NCBI GenBank assembly: GCA_014730005.1
Contig: WJIY01000058.1
Location: forward strand, 1 to 39,021
DNA: 39,021 nucleotides
From: Candidatus Babelota bacterium
GTDB lineage: Bacteria > Babelota > Babeliae > Babelales > UASB340
Direction: 5' to 3'
The position numbers were made by a program, and so were the translations under genes. Position 1 is the stretch's first letter, and each line of letters begins with the position of its first letter. Below, in pieces: positions 9,261 through 18,403 of this stretch. The notes beneath the pieces are model-generated. The model saw only the letters and a program-made list of their open reading frames with translations. It did no database searches and had not been told where the DNA came from.

Positions 9261-11497
9261 AACGATATTTCTTTTATGTAGGTTTGATTTTTAATAACAG
9301 AATCAAATGGTTTTTTGGGGTTTATTATTTTTTTATGATGCGCAATTCCAAATTCTATAATTTTATCTATAAATTCCATTGGTTTTAATCCTATTTCAGC
9401 AGCTTGATGGAAAATACAAGTAGCTGGTGTTAGCGCTGGTAATGTATTAACTTCTAAAATTATAAGACGATGTTTTTTTGTAGGACTTTCTTTTTCTGAT
9501 TGATAAAAACAATCTATTCTTGCATATCCTTTGCAATCTAAAATTTTATATATATTGCTAATTATATTTTGAATAAATAATATAGAAGCTTTTGGTAATG
9601 GTGCTGGAGTTAAATTTTCTCCTGCACCAGGCAAAAACTTTTCTTCTATAGATAAAATATCCTTATTTGTGATGGTTTTACTTGGAGGAAAAACGGTTAT
9701 TTCTTCATTTCCGATAACTCCACATGTTAATTCGGTTCCTGTGATATATTCTTCTATCAATACATGATTCTTGCTTGATATTTTAAAAAATTGTTTAATT
9801 AATGAAAGTAATTGTTTTTTTGTATTAGCTTTTTTTACGTAAAAACTGCATCCATCGTCTACTGGTTTTATAATTAATGGAAAATGTAAATCATCATTTA
9901 ATTTTTTATTAATTGTTTTTTCAAAGTTTTTTTTACAGATTAAAATAGATTTTGGTGTATCAAAACCGTTTGATTTTAAAAATTGGTTGAGTTTATATTT
10001 ATCTATACAAAGTGAACTGGTAAAAATGCCTGAGCCATTATAAGGCAAATCAAGCATTTCTAATGTTCCTTGCACTGAACCATTTTCACCAATTCCACCA
10101 TGAAGTCCGATAAAAACAAAATCACAAATTTTTGGAAGGTTAGACCATCTAATTTTTAGATGATCATTAAGCAAATTTGAAATTTCATGGGTTGAATTTT
10201 GGATCAGAAGTTTTTGTGATAATTTATAAAGCTCTTTTTTTTGATCTACAAAAATTGGAATTACTTCATATTTTTGTGGTGAGAGTTTGTAACAAATATT
10301 TCTACCTGATTCTAAAGAAATTTCTTTTTCATTTGTGTTGCCTGCAAGCAGAATAGCAATCCTTTTTTTATTTTCGGATTTTTGGTTTTTGTTTTCTAAA
10401 TTTTTCATTTTTTCAGTTAAACCGTAATTTTTTAATTCAGTTTCAATTAGATAGTTGATAAGTTTTGGATGATTTATTTCTTTTTCTGCAGCTTGATGAA
10501 ATAAAAAAGTTGCAGGGGACATTCCGGTTAAAGAATTTGGATCTATAATTACAACTTTTCCATCTTTAGTTAAAAATCCATCGATTCTTGAAATTGTAGT
10601 AAATTGTAAAACTTGAGAAGCTTTAATACAAGTACTTATAATTTTTTCAAATTTTTTTTTGGAACATCGTGCAGGAGTTATTTTTGTTGCTCGTCCAGGC
10701 ATATATTTTTGAGTATAATCATAAAATTGAGTTCCCGGTTCAGTAATAACTTCTGTAACAGAAAGAGCAAACCAGTCTTTTGTGAAGTCACTTTTTTGAA
10801 GGCAAACGCAAACAAATTCCATGCCTTTTAATTTTTCTTCAATCAAAACTTCTTGCGTGATTCTTGGATCACAATAAGAAGCATCATAAATTGCTTTTAA
10901 TAATTCATCTTCATTGATAACTATATTTATTCCTAGACTTGAACCTTCATGTGCAGGTTTTACAACTAAAGGAAATGTTATATTTATGTTTTTTAAAAGT
11001 TTTAAGATTTGTTCTAAATTTAATTGTTTGATTTGATCAGTTGTTAAAATTAAATCTTTAGCTACTTCAATTTGATTGGCTTGTAAAATTTTTTTTTGAA
11101 TTATTTTATTCATACCTAAAGAGCTTCCATAAACTTTTGTTCCTAAATATGGAATATCTAAGATTTCTAAAAATCCCTGAATTATTCCATCTTCTCCATA
11201 TCTACCATGGACAGCCAAATACATAAAATCAATTATTTTTTTTAAATCTTCCCAATCAATTTTTTTTGCTTCCGTATTTAATCTATGATAAAAATCAGAG
11301 ATTTTTCCTCTGTGTAAAAAATGCCAAGGTAATAAATATAAATGTCCAAGCTCTGTTTGAAAAATAGGAATTATTTCATATTTTTCTGTATCTAGATGAT
11401 CGCAAATTGTTCTTCCTGAATTTAAAGAGACTTCTCTTTCTATAGATCTTCCCCCCATAAAAACACCGACTTTTATCTTAGAAAATTTTTTAATCAT
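9257..11497 (-). CDS. Tandem fusion of two D-alanine-D-alanine ligase-like units
   Basis: Two complete Ddl-type ATP-grasp units lie in one 746-residue frame, about 1-360 and 373-746, where a normal Ddl has about 300-350 residues. Both carry the N-terminal signature (GRSIEREVSLNSG; GNTNEKEISLESG), the HG-GE/DG stretch and a substrate segment ending in TPA. Unit 1 keeps the ATP-grasp loop EGSSLG but has IDPNS where Ddl has LEANT, so the metal-binding Glu is Asp. Unit 2 has LEVNT intact but DGCSFY in place of EGSSVG. Each half therefore departs from consensus at a different site. The protein should make D-Ala-D-Ala for peptidoglycan. One half may be catalytic and the other structural, or both may be active. 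It heads a two-gene unit with the HAD-like gene. Confidence 0.9.
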   Translation of the reverse strand: MIKKFSKIKVGVFMGGRSIEREVSLNSGRTICDHLDTEKYEIIPIFQTELGHLYLLPWHFLHRGKISDFYHRLNTEAKKIDWEDLKKIIDFMYLAVHGRYGEDGIIQGFLEILDIPYLGTKVYGSSLGMNKIIQKKILQANQIEVAKDLILTTDQIKQLNLEQILKLLKNINITFPLVVKPAHEGSSLGINIVINEDELLKAIYDASYCDPRITQEVLIEEKLKGMEFVCVCLQKSDFTKDWFALSVTEVITEPGTQFYDYTQKYMPGRATKITPARCSKKKFEKIISTCIKASQVLQFTTISRIDGFLTKDGKVVIIDPNSLTGMSPATFLFHQAAEKEINHPKLINYLIETELKNYGLTEKMKNLENKNQKSENKKRIAILLAGNTNEKEISLESGRNICYKLSPQKYEVIPIFVDQKKELYKLSQKLLIQNSTHEISNLLNDHLKIRWSNLPKICDFVFIGLHGGIGENGSVQGTLEMLDLPYNGSGIFTSSLCIDKYKLNQFLKSNGFDTPKSILICKKNFEKTINKKLNDDLHFPLIIKPVDDGCSFYVKKANTKKQLLSLIKQFFKISSKNHVLIEEYITGTELTCGVIGNEEITVFPPSKTITNKDILSIEEKFLPGAGENLTPAPLPKASILFIQNIISNIYKILDCKGYARIDCFYQSEKESPTKKHRLIILEVNTLPALTPATCIFHQAAEIGLKPMEFIDKIIEFGIAHHKKIINPKKPFDSVIKNQTYIKEISL

Positions 11498-11530
11498 TTT
11501 ATTTCGCAGAATAACAACTAAATTTTTTTT

Positions 11531-11560
11531 AAAAAAAAGAGAGGTTAAAAAACCTCTCTA
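11531..11560 (-). terminator. Rho-independent terminator for the Pal-like gene
   Basis: On the minus strand AGAGAGGTT, a TTTT loop and AACCTCTCT form a perfect 9-bp stem followed by a run of T (A run 11531-11538 on the plus strand). It sits 25 bases after the Pal-like stop and before the ligase-fusion gene, so those two genes are separate units. Confidence 0.88.
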
Positions 11561-11584
11561 AAATTTTAATATTAAAAGATTTTT

Positions 11585-12316
11585 TTAGCCAACTAAGATT
11601 TCAGATCGTCTATTAGGTGCCAACTCTTTTACTTTTTCTTGTTTTGTTGGGCTATCGCTCCAAACTACAGGCATTTCTTTTCCACATCCAATGGTTTTAA
11701 TTTTATCTTCAGGTATGCCATTTTTTACCATTTCTTTTTTAATTGCATTTGCACGTTTTTCGGAAAGAGTTAAATTATAAGCATCTGGACCTAATTGACA
11801 ACAGTGACCTTGGATTACAATATTTTTACCTTTGTCAACGATTTCTTTTGCGGTTTGGATATTTTCTTGTATTGATTCCTTTTGATCTTGTCTGACATCG
11901 TTTTTATTTATATCGAAATATACTGTTTTAAATATGCCAGCTTCTTCTTCAGCTTCATCTTCTTGTGTCCAGGTTAGTGCTTCGGTGTTTTCTGATAATT
12001 CATTAGATGTAGCGCTTGCTGTTTCAACGGGTTTTTCTTCTTCGGCAAATAAATTTTCTAACTCTTCTTTATCTTCAGCAAATTCATCATTTTCGGTCAT
12101 AGCAAATTCCGAAATGGATCCATCATCAAAAAAATCTTCAACTTCTTCTTTTACAGTAGGGATTGATTCAGTTTTTGAAGCTAAATTTATATTTGATTCA
12201 GAATCTGTCATTGCTGTTTTTTTATTATCTAATTTGCAAACCTTTTTCTTTCCACAAGATGGTAGTAAAAAGAATAATGCTAAAAGAAGTAAAGAAAGAT
12301 TTTTCTTTGTCTCCAT
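11585..12316 (-). CDS. pal: Peptidoglycan-associated OmpA-family lipoprotein (Pal-like)
   Basis: An outer-membrane lipoprotein that anchors the membrane to peptidoglycan. The 243 residues open with a lipoprotein signal ending in the lipobox LLPSC (Cys21). A very acidic, probably disordered linker (about 35-125, rich in Glu, Asp and Ser) follows. The C-terminal OmpA domain (about 130-243) has YFDINKNDVRQDQ, the binding motif GHCCQLGPDAYNLTLSEKRA (normally GHTDxxG) and NRRSEI at the end. The linker is longer than in enterobacterial Pal, which has about 170 residues in all. A perfect AGGAGG Shine-Dalgarno before the ATG suggests high expression, and a strong terminator follows. TolB and TolA are not in the window, so a different OmpA-type lipoprotein is the alternative. 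Confidence 0.85.
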   Translation of the reverse strand: METKKNLSLLLLALFFLLPSCGKKKVCKLDNKKTAMTDSESNINLASKTESIPTVKEEVEDFFDDGSISEFAMTENDEFAEDKEELENLFAEEEKPVETASATSNELSENTEALTWTQEDEAEEEAGIFKTVYFDINKNDVRQDQKESIQENIQTAKEIVDKGKNIVIQGHCCQLGPDAYNLTLSEKRANAIKKEMVKNGIPEDKIKTIGCGKEMPVVWSDSPTKQEKVKELAPNRRSEILVG

Positions 12317-12422
12317 AAAAATTCCTCCTGATTTGGAATTAAAAAATATACCTTATAAACTTACGAGAGCAAACAATACCATAATTTAATTAAATTTCCT
12401 ACTAATTGTTAGTATTATTGTT

Positions 12423-12428
12423 TATAAT
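12423..12428 (+). promoter_or_regulatory. Possible -10 box for the RNase G gene
   Basis: A perfect TATAAT lies 67 bases before the TTG start of the RNase gene, in the divergent gap between it and the Pal-like gene. No good -35 is visible at 16-18 bases. Confidence 0.25.
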
Positions 12429-12494
12429 TAAGTAAAATTTTAAAATGAATAAATAAAAACTTAATTTAAATTAAGTAGTACGGAGTATACTACA

Positions 12495-14012
12495 TTGAAA
12501 AAAATTTTAATAAATAAAAATTTTTGGCAAACAAGAGTGGCCATTTTAGATCAAAATAAATTACGTGATGTTTATTTTGATACGCATACAAAAGAAGATT
12601 TAGAGCGTTGTTTTTTTAAGGGTAAAGTTTCAAAAGTATTACCTGGAATACAAACAGCATTTGTCGACATTGGACAAAAAAAAGCTGGATTTTTACATAT
12701 ATCAGAGATAGATAGAGCTCTTGCTACAGAAAAGACGGCAGAATTTTTACAGGTTGATGACACGCAGGAGCAAGAATTTTTAGATCGAAAAATTAAAAGT
12801 GCAATAAGCATTGAAAAAATTCTTACCCCAGGTAGCGAAATTTTAGTGCAAGTGATAAAAGAGCCTGTTTATGAAAAAGGTGCAAAGCTGACAACTTGTT
12901 ATACATTACCAGGAAAATTTCTTGTATTAATGCCTAATATTCCTCAAATAGGAATTTCAAAAAAAATTGAAAATAAAGAAGAAAGGATGAGATTACGTGA
13001 AATATTAGTAAAATCGCTTCCTCCTAAAATGGGGGTAATTATTAGAACAACCGCTGAAGATCGAAAAGCAAAAGATTTGAAACGTGAATTGGCATTTTTA
13101 ATTAATATATGGAAATCAATTCTCAAAAAATTTAAAAAATCAAAATGTGGTGATAAAATTCATGAAGATTTACCAATAACACTTAGAGCAGTAAGAGATC
13201 ATTTAGATGATGATGTTGAAGCTGTTATTACTGATAGCAAAGAAGATCAAAAAGCTATATATAAATTTGTTAAAAATTTTACGCCCGAACATGCAAATAA
13301 AATAAAATTTTATAATTCACCTCCACCTTTATTTGATAAGTTTGATGTTGAAAAACAGATTAATAAGGCGTTAGAAAAAAAGGTTCCATTAAGATCAGGG
13401 GGTTCTTTGATTATTGAAGTAACAGAAGCCATGACAGTTGTTGATGTTAATACAGGTAAATTTATTGGTAAAGATAATCCTGAAGAAACAATTTTGAAGA
13501 CAAATCTAGAAGCAGCTGAAGAAATTGTTGATCAGTTACGACTTAGAAATATAGGTGGTTTAATAGTAATAGATTTTATTGATATGGCTTCGCATGTTAA
13601 TAGACAAAAACTTTCTAGGAATTTAGAAAAAGCTTTAAAGGAGCGTGATAAATTTCAATCTGTGACACTCAAGATATCTGAGTTTGGGCTTGTACAAATG
13701 ACTCGAAAACGTTCGGGTAAAACATTAATTCAACAATTAACAAATACATGTCCTACATGTAATGCAAATGGTTTTATTAAATCGGATTCAACGATTAGTT
13801 TTGAACTTTTAAATAATGTAAAAAATGAAATAGTAAGACAAAATATTCATGGAAATATAATATTAACAGTTCCAGAGCGAGTTTTTGAGTATCTTGTGCA
13901 CAATGAATATCAATCTTTATTGAAATTAGAAAAAAAATTGCAAATAAAAATCATATTGGAAGGAGATAGAAAATTAAAAGAAACACAATTTAATATAGAA
14001 AAGGCTAAGTAA
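12495..14012 (+). CDS. rng: Ribonuclease E/G family endoribonuclease (RNase G)
   Basis: A single-strand-specific endoribonuclease for rRNA maturation and mRNA decay. The 505 residues match RNase G and lack the long C-terminal scaffold of RNase E. The N-terminal S1 domain is recognised by KGKVSKVLPGIQTAFVDIG and AGFLHISEID. A lysine-rich insert follows, then the catalytic DNase-I-like region with VVDVNTGKFIG near 315 and VIDFIDMA near 355, both carrying the metal-binding Asp. The zinc-link CPTC motif is near 419. The start is TTG at 12495 behind CGGAG (12481-12485), giving the normal MKKILINKN opening. It is divergent from the Pal-like gene and followed by a long non-coding gap. Confidence 0.95.
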   Translation: MKKILINKNFWQTRVAILDQNKLRDVYFDTHTKEDLERCFFKGKVSKVLPGIQTAFVDIGQKKAGFLHISEIDRALATEKTAEFLQVDDTQEQEFLDRKIKSAISIEKILTPGSEILVQVIKEPVYEKGAKLTTCYTLPGKFLVLMPNIPQIGISKKIENKEERMRLREILVKSLPPKMGVIIRTTAEDRKAKDLKRELAFLINIWKSILKKFKKSKCGDKIHEDLPITLRAVRDHLDDDVEAVITDSKEDQKAIYKFVKNFTPEHANKIKFYNSPPPLFDKFDVEKQINKALEKKVPLRSGGSLIIEVTEAMTVVDVNTGKFIGKDNPEETILKTNLEAAEEIVDQLRLRNIGGLIVIDFIDMASHVNRQKLSRNLEKALKERDKFQSVTLKISEFGLVQMTRKRSGKTLIQQLTNTCPTCNANGFIKSDSTISFELLNNVKNEIVRQNIHGNIILTVPERVFEYLVHNEYQSLLKLEKKLQIKIILEGDRKLKETQFNIEKAK

Positions 14013-14434
14013 ACCTTGATTTTTAAATCAAATCAAATTCTGCTAAAATATTTAATTAAATAGTTTTTATAGATAAATAACTGTATTTTAAAAATTAATT
14101 AACGTGAACTCTATAATTATTTTGCAATGAAATAAAAGTCATATTTATAAAATCCGCTTACCCTGATTCTGCAAACACCATATCCTGAATGTATTTGGCT
14201 TGCTAGAGTTAGGACGGATAAGCATTGCAAGCCATTGCACTTGGTATGATACTTCGATATGGTTTTGTAAAATCAAAATCACTTAGGTTGTGCATGGCCG
14301 GAAAATTGTAACAAAGGGTTAGTAGAATAACTTTTTTTAAGATTATTAGTTATTGAACACGCGTTATTTAAAGAATTTATTAATATCCGTATTTAAGTAT
14401 TTTAATTTAATCTATTGCTGTAAGGATTGGCAAA
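14013..14434. other. 422-base intergenic region with a foldable core
   Basis: No reading frame of note lies in this gap between the RNase G gene and gatB. The flanks are plain AT-rich DNA. The centre (about 14155-14337) has a visibly more mixed base composition and several long complementary segments, listed as a separate RNA candidate. The last part holds the AAGGA Shine-Dalgarno of gatB at about 14422-14426. Confidence 0.8.
14155..14337 (+). ncRNA. Candidate structured RNA upstream of gatB
   Basis: Three nested helices can be drawn by eye. CTTACCCT (14155-14162) pairs with AGGGTTAG (14317-14324), 7 of 8. Bases 14165-14184 pair with 14256-14274, including ACCATATC/GATATGGT without mismatch. 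GGCTTGC (14197-14203) pairs with GCAAGCC (14227-14233). GCCATTGCAC (14231-14240) can alternatively pair with GTGCATGGC (about 14293-14301), which would be a pseudoknot or a switch. Seven T at 14331-14337 follow the closing helix and suggest an RNA 3' end on the plus strand. I compared it from memory with SRP RNA, RNase P RNA, tmRNA, 6S RNA and T-box signatures and found no match. It could be a free RNA or a leader of gatB. The strand is inferred only from the T run. Confidence 0.4.
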
Positions 14435-15895
14435 ATGACAACCAAAATCAAAAATATCCTAGATAAATATCCTTCTTACGAAGCTAATATTGGAATCGAA
14501 GTTCACGTACAATTAAAAACCGAATCGAAAATATTTTGTTCATGCAGTAATAAATATGGAGAAAAACCAAATAAAAATATATGTCCAATTTGTGCTGGAT
14601 ATCCTGGAATTTTACCTGTTTTAAATAAGAAGGTTGTTGATTTTGCAATTATGGCAGGAATTGCAACAAATTCGAAAATTTCACAGATTTCAAAATTTGC
14701 TCGAAAACATTACATGTATCCAGATTTGCCTAAAAACTTTCAAATTACCCAAGGGAACTTGCCTATATGCACACACGGCTATGTAATGATAGATTTACCA
14801 GATAAAACTGAAAAAAATATTCGTTTAACAAGGATTCATATGGAGGAAGATGCCGGAAAAACTACCCATGAAGAAGAACAAAGCTTAGTTGATTTGAATA
14901 GAGCTGGTACACCTCTTTTAGAAATTGTAAGTTATCCAGATATTTCAGATTCTTCACAAGCTAAATCTTATCTTTCAAATTTAAAATTAATAGTGCAACA
15001 TTTAAATATTAGTTCTGCAAATATGGAAGAAGGTTCATTTAGAGCAGATGTTAATATTTCTGTTAAGAAAAAAGATGCTCAAAAACTTGGGGTAAAAGTT
15101 GAGTTAAAAAATATTAATTCTTTTAAATTTATTGGGCAAGCAATTGATTTTGAAATTGAACGTCAAATAAAATTGCTTGAAGAAAATAAAGCCGTAGTTC
15201 AAGAAACTCGTTTGTGGGATGTTAAAAGTCAACAATCAGTTTTTATGCGTTCAAAAGAGGAGGCAGAAGATTATCGTTATTTGCGTGAACCTGATTTGCC
15301 TTTAGTTATTGTCGATAATCAATGGATAGAACAAATCAAGAAAAATATGCCTGAATTACCAAGAGAAAAAATCAAAAGATTTCAAAACGAATATAATTTA
15401 TCTTCTTATGAGGTTGAAAATTTAATATCAGATGTTGAAATTTCTGATTTTTTTGAAAAGGTTGTTAAAATTTGTAATCACCCTAAACAGGTATGCAATT
15501 GGATTTTAAGAAATGTTTTAGCTTTTTTAAATGAACACAAAATACAAATAAATGAATCTAAAATTACAGCAGAAAAATTTGCTGAATTAATAAAAGCAAT
15601 ATCAGATGGAGAAATAAATACAAAGGTTGCACAAGACGTATTTTTGGAATTTGCTCGAACAGGTAAATCTCCAAATAAGATTATTGAGGATAAAGATTTA
15701 AAACAAATAGTCTCTGAAAAAGAACTTGAAAAAATAATATTATTAGTTATTCAAGAAAATCCAAGTCAGGTTGAACAGTATCGTGCTGGCAAAGAACGCC
15801 TTTTTGGATATTTTGTTGGACAATTAATGCAAAAAACTCAAGGAAAAGCAAATCCAAAAATTTTACAAAAATTGCTTAAAAAACACTTAGGTTAA
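14435..15895 (+). CDS. gatB: Asp-tRNA(Asn)/Glu-tRNA(Gln) amidotransferase subunit B
   Basis: The tRNA-binding and transamidating subunit of GatCAB, which converts Glu-tRNA(Gln) and/or Asp-tRNA(Asn) to the amidated forms. The 486 residues match the family. IGIEVHVQL lies near 19, then the zinc-site region (CSCSNKYGEKPNKNICPICAG), the signature YMYPDLPKNFQITQ near 92, and the DLNRAGTPLLEIVSYPD block near 150. The helical domain follows, and a C-terminal YqeY-like tail domain ends in GKANPKILQKLLKKHL. GatA and GatC are not in the window. It is preceded by the structured non-coding gap and ends 4 bases from the convergent ftsI stop. Confidence 0.97.
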   Translation: MTTKIKNILDKYPSYEANIGIEVHVQLKTESKIFCSCSNKYGEKPNKNICPICAGYPGILPVLNKKVVDFAIMAGIATNSKISQISKFARKHYMYPDLPKNFQITQGNLPICTHGYVMIDLPDKTEKNIRLTRIHMEEDAGKTTHEEEQSLVDLNRAGTPLLEIVSYPDISDSSQAKSYLSNLKLIVQHLNISSANMEEGSFRADVNISVKKKDAQKLGVKVELKNINSFKFIGQAIDFEIERQIKLLEENKAVVQETRLWDVKSQQSVFMRSKEEAEDYRYLREPDLPLVIVDNQWIEQIKKNMPELPREKIKRFQNEYNLSSYEVENLISDVEISDFFEKVVKICNHPKQVCNWILRNVLAFLNEHKIQINESKITAEKFAELIKAISDGEINTKVAQDVFLEFARTGKSPNKIIEDKDLKQIVSEKELEKIILLVIQENPSQVEQYRAGKERLFGYFVGQLMQKTQGKANPKILQKLLKKHLG

Positions 15896-15899
15896 TTTG

Positions 15900-17543
15900 T
15901 CATTTCACTTTTTGATCATTCATTAAATCATGGATGATCATTTTTTCTGCAATTCGATTGAATAATGGTGCTGTAATTTGAGAAGCCCACCAACCTGCTC
16001 CTTTTGGTTCTTTTATAAATGTAACAATTACTCTTTTGTAATCGTCTTTTTCTACTATTCCACCAAAAGAATAAACATGTGATTTTATAGAATATTTGCC
16101 ATCCTTTACGCTGCGTGCTGTTCCTGTTTTTCCCATAATTTTATAATCTTGTAGTTCTTTATTATATCTTTGACCAATTGTTTCTAAAATTTTTTTTGTT
16201 TGTTTAATGGCTTTATCCGAATAAATTTTTTTGCGAAATGTATTTTGAATTTTTATTGGATCTTTTATCAAAACTGGTTCAATATCATATCCTCCATTTG
16301 CAATAATGCTGAATGCTTTTCCTAATTGCAAAAGTGTAGCCATAATTTCATAACCAAAAGACATAACAATTAGAGATGAACGAGACCATTTTTCGGGTGG
16401 ATTTACGAATCCTTCCCTTTCTCCCGGAAATCTTATATTTGTTTTGTCTCCAAATCCTAGTCTGCGTAAATGTGTATAAAATTTTGGACCTAATCTTTTG
16501 ACAACTTTTGCGATTCCTACGTTACTTGAATATCTTACTACATCTGTGAATGGTAAAATTCCAACGGGTTTCCAATTTTCAACTTTAAAATTATTTATAT
16601 ATCCAAATTTACCTTGGCAATCTATTTCTTCATCTGGAGTTGTAACTTCTTCTTGCAGGCTTGCTAATGCGGAAAACGCTTTAACTACAGAACCAAGTTC
16701 ATAACATTCTGTTACAATTTTATTTTTTGTATTGCCTAAATTTTTAATATTTCTTTCGTTAGGATTAAAATCTGGAAAATTTGTCATGCTTAATATTTCG
16801 CCAGTTTCGGGATTCATTATCAGGACAGAACCCGATATTGCATTAAATTCTTCAACACTTTGTTTAAGTTCATTATATACTAAAAATTGCAAATTCTTAT
16901 CGATGGTTAAAGTTACAGGAAGTCCTTTTTTGCCTTGTTGGATAATTTCTTTTTCAAAATAATAATGTCCAGATCTTGCATCTTTTTTGATACTTATAAT
17001 TGTTGGAATTCCTGCAAGTCGGTTGTTAAATTCTAATTCAATCCCTGCAATGCCTTCATTGTCAATATTTGTAAAACCAATAACAGTTGATGTTGAAGGA
17101 TACGGATAGAACCTTTGATATTCTTCAACAAAGTGAATATCTTTTAAATTAAAGTTTTTAAGCCATTTAGTTCGATTATCAGAAATTTTTCTTTCTAACC
17201 ATAAAAATTTTCGATTTTTATCTTTTTTAATTTTTTTATATATATTTTTATAATTTTTTTTCAAAAACTTTTCGATTTTTTCTGGTTCATTGAATTGTGC
17301 AGGTAAAATAAAAGCGGAAAGCATTTCTTTGTTTAATGCTAAAGGAACTTTATTGCAATCATAAATTTTAGCTCTAGGTGGGTTTATTTCTAATTCTATT
17401 TCATGTTGTTGTCGTGCAAGATTTTGAAAAAAAGCTTTGCGATATATTTGTATTAAATAAAGACGTATTAAAATGAGAGCAAAGAGAAAAAAGAATCCTA
17501 CGAAAATTATAAAAACTCTGGGCTTGTAATCCTTTTTAATCAT
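15900..17543 (-). CDS. ftsI: Peptidoglycan transpeptidase FtsI (class B PBP3-like)
   Basis: The division-specific penicillin-binding protein that cross-links septal peptidoglycan. The 547 residues show one N-terminal membrane segment (about 9-28) and a dimerisation/pedestal region starting at PPRAKIYDCNKVPLALNK. The transpeptidase domain carries the three active-site motifs in order: SVVK with the catalytic Ser near 283, SSN near 345, and KTGTA near 469. It is short for the family, at 550-600. FtsL is encoded immediately upstream with 12 bases between, the classical ftsL-ftsI order of the dcw cluster, although mraW and mur genes are absent here. A PBP2/MrdA assignment is less likely because of the FtsL neighbour. 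Confidence 0.93.
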   Translation of the reverse strand: MIKKDYKPRVFIIFVGFFFLFALILIRLYLIQIYRKAFFQNLARQQHEIELEINPPRAKIYDCNKVPLALNKEMLSAFILPAQFNEPEKIEKFLKKNYKNIYKKIKKDKNRKFLWLERKISDNRTKWLKNFNLKDIHFVEEYQRFYPYPSTSTVIGFTNIDNEGIAGIELEFNNRLAGIPTIISIKKDARSGHYYFEKEIIQQGKKGLPVTLTIDKNLQFLVYNELKQSVEEFNAISGSVLIMNPETGEILSMTNFPDFNPNERNIKNLGNTKNKIVTECYELGSVVKAFSALASLQEEVTTPDEEIDCQGKFGYINNFKVENWKPVGILPFTDVVRYSSNVGIAKVVKRLGPKFYTHLRRLGFGDKTNIRFPGEREGFVNPPEKWSRSSLIVMSFGYEIMATLLQLGKAFSIIANGGYDIEPVLIKDPIKIQNTFRKKIYSDKAIKQTKKILETIGQRYNKELQDYKIMGKTGTARSVKDGKYSIKSHVYSFGGIVEKDDYKRVIVTFIKEPKGAGWWASQITAPLFNRIAEKMIIHDLMNDQKVK

Positions 17544-17555
17544 TAATATTTAATC

Positions 17556-17834
17556 CTATGGTTTTGTTTGATTTGTGCATGTAGTAATTTGTGACAATTT
17601 TAAAGATTGCATACCTAATTTATCTTTAGCTAAATTATAAATTTTTTCTTGGTCAATTATTGTTAAGTATTTAATTCTTAAATCATTTTTTTGTTTCTTT
17701 AAATCATTTTTGTGTTTTTCTATTCTTTGCTTTTCGTAAGTAAGTCTAATTAAAAGATTGTGTTGATAAATTTTTATGAAAATAAAAACTATATTAAGTG
17801 TAAATAATATAGTTAAAAACCTTATTTTGATCAT
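17556..17834 (-). CDS. ftsL: Cell division protein FtsL-like
   Basis: A 92-residue bitopic membrane protein with a short basic N-terminus, one membrane helix (about 5-22, LTILFTLNIVFIFIKIYQ) and a periplasmic coiled-coil rich in Lys, Glu and Gln (about 30-62). A C-terminal IYNLAKDKLGMQ segment follows, typical of FtsL/DivIC proteins. It should recruit FtsI/FtsW to the septum through a coiled-coil partner. Size, topology and position 12 bases before ftsI make the call; the primary sequence alone is weak, as is normal for this family. It starts the operon, divergent from the thioredoxin gene. Confidence 0.85.
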   Translation of the reverse strand: MIKIRFLTILFTLNIVFIFIKIYQHNLLIRLTYEKQRIEKHKNDLKKQKNDLRIKYLTIIDQEKIYNLAKDKLGMQSLKLSQITTCTNQTKP

Positions 17835-17957
17835 TTTTCCCTAAAATATTAAATACTTTACTTGCAAGGATTAGACTATATATGCAAATTTGTTTTTTCT
17901 ATATATTAATTATTTTGAACTTATTATCCTAATTTTATATTAAAAGGAGATATAATT

Positions 17958-18398
17958 GTGAAGAAGATAATGATATTTTTGTGTATGATTAATTTAATTT
18001 TATTTAGTGGTTGCAAAATGTTTGAGGGTTGGTTTAAGAAAAGCAAACCGATGCAAGAAGTTATTGATACAAATATTATTAAAATCGATACTTCCGATAA
18101 GTTTGAAAATGAAGTTTTAGGTTCATCCAAACCAGTAGTAGTTAAGTTTGAAACAGATTGGTGTGGTGCTTGTAGAAGTATGGCTCCAACTTATGAAAAA
18201 GTCGCAGATGAATTTGTTGCGAGCATGAAATTTACTCAAGTTGATGCTGATAAACATAAAGAATTAGCACAAAAATATGAAGTAAAAGGTGTGCCAACAT
18301 TTATCTTCTTTAAAAATGGAGAACTTGTAGAAAAAATAGAAGGTTCAATGGACGAAGATAATTTTAAAGAAAAAATCAAAGAGATTTTAAATAAATAA
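17958..18398 (+). CDS. Thioredoxin-like lipoprotein
   Basis: A 146-residue protein with a lipoprotein signal (IMIFLCMINLILFSGC, Cys19) and a thioredoxin fold. The active site is WCGAC at 68-72, close to the usual WCGPC, inside KFETDWCGACRSMAPTYEKV. The cis-proline loop is KGVPTFIFFKNGE near 112. It should act as a membrane-tethered disulfide oxidoreductase in the envelope, either reducing or isomerising. The lipobox sets it apart from the usual cytoplasmic thioredoxin, and the sequence after the active site is very thioredoxin-like. The start is GTG at 17958, chosen for its AAGGAG Shine-Dalgarno at 17944-17949. A strong stem-loop follows the stop. Confidence 0.92.
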   Translation: MKKIMIFLCMINLILFSGCKMFEGWFKKSKPMQEVIDTNIIKIDTSDKFENEVLGSSKPVVVKFETDWCGACRSMAPTYEKVADEFVASMKFTQVDADKHKELAQKYEVKGVPTFIFFKNGELVEKIEGSMDEDNFKEKIKEILNK

Positions 18399-18403
18399 TC
18401 TTA

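Noticed and set aside
11934-12389. 151-codon plus-strand frame opposite the Pal-like gene
   Set aside because: Its serine-rich translation is the mirror of the acidic Glu/Asp/Ser linker on the other strand; the Pal-like gene has the signal, lipobox, Shine-Dalgarno and OmpA domain.
14155-14337. Assignment of the structured region to SRP RNA, RNase P RNA, tmRNA, 6S RNA or a T-box
   Set aside because: The conserved signatures I remember for these (for example the SRP apical loop, the RNase P 5' core, the tmRNA T arm, the T-box GGTGG) are absent.
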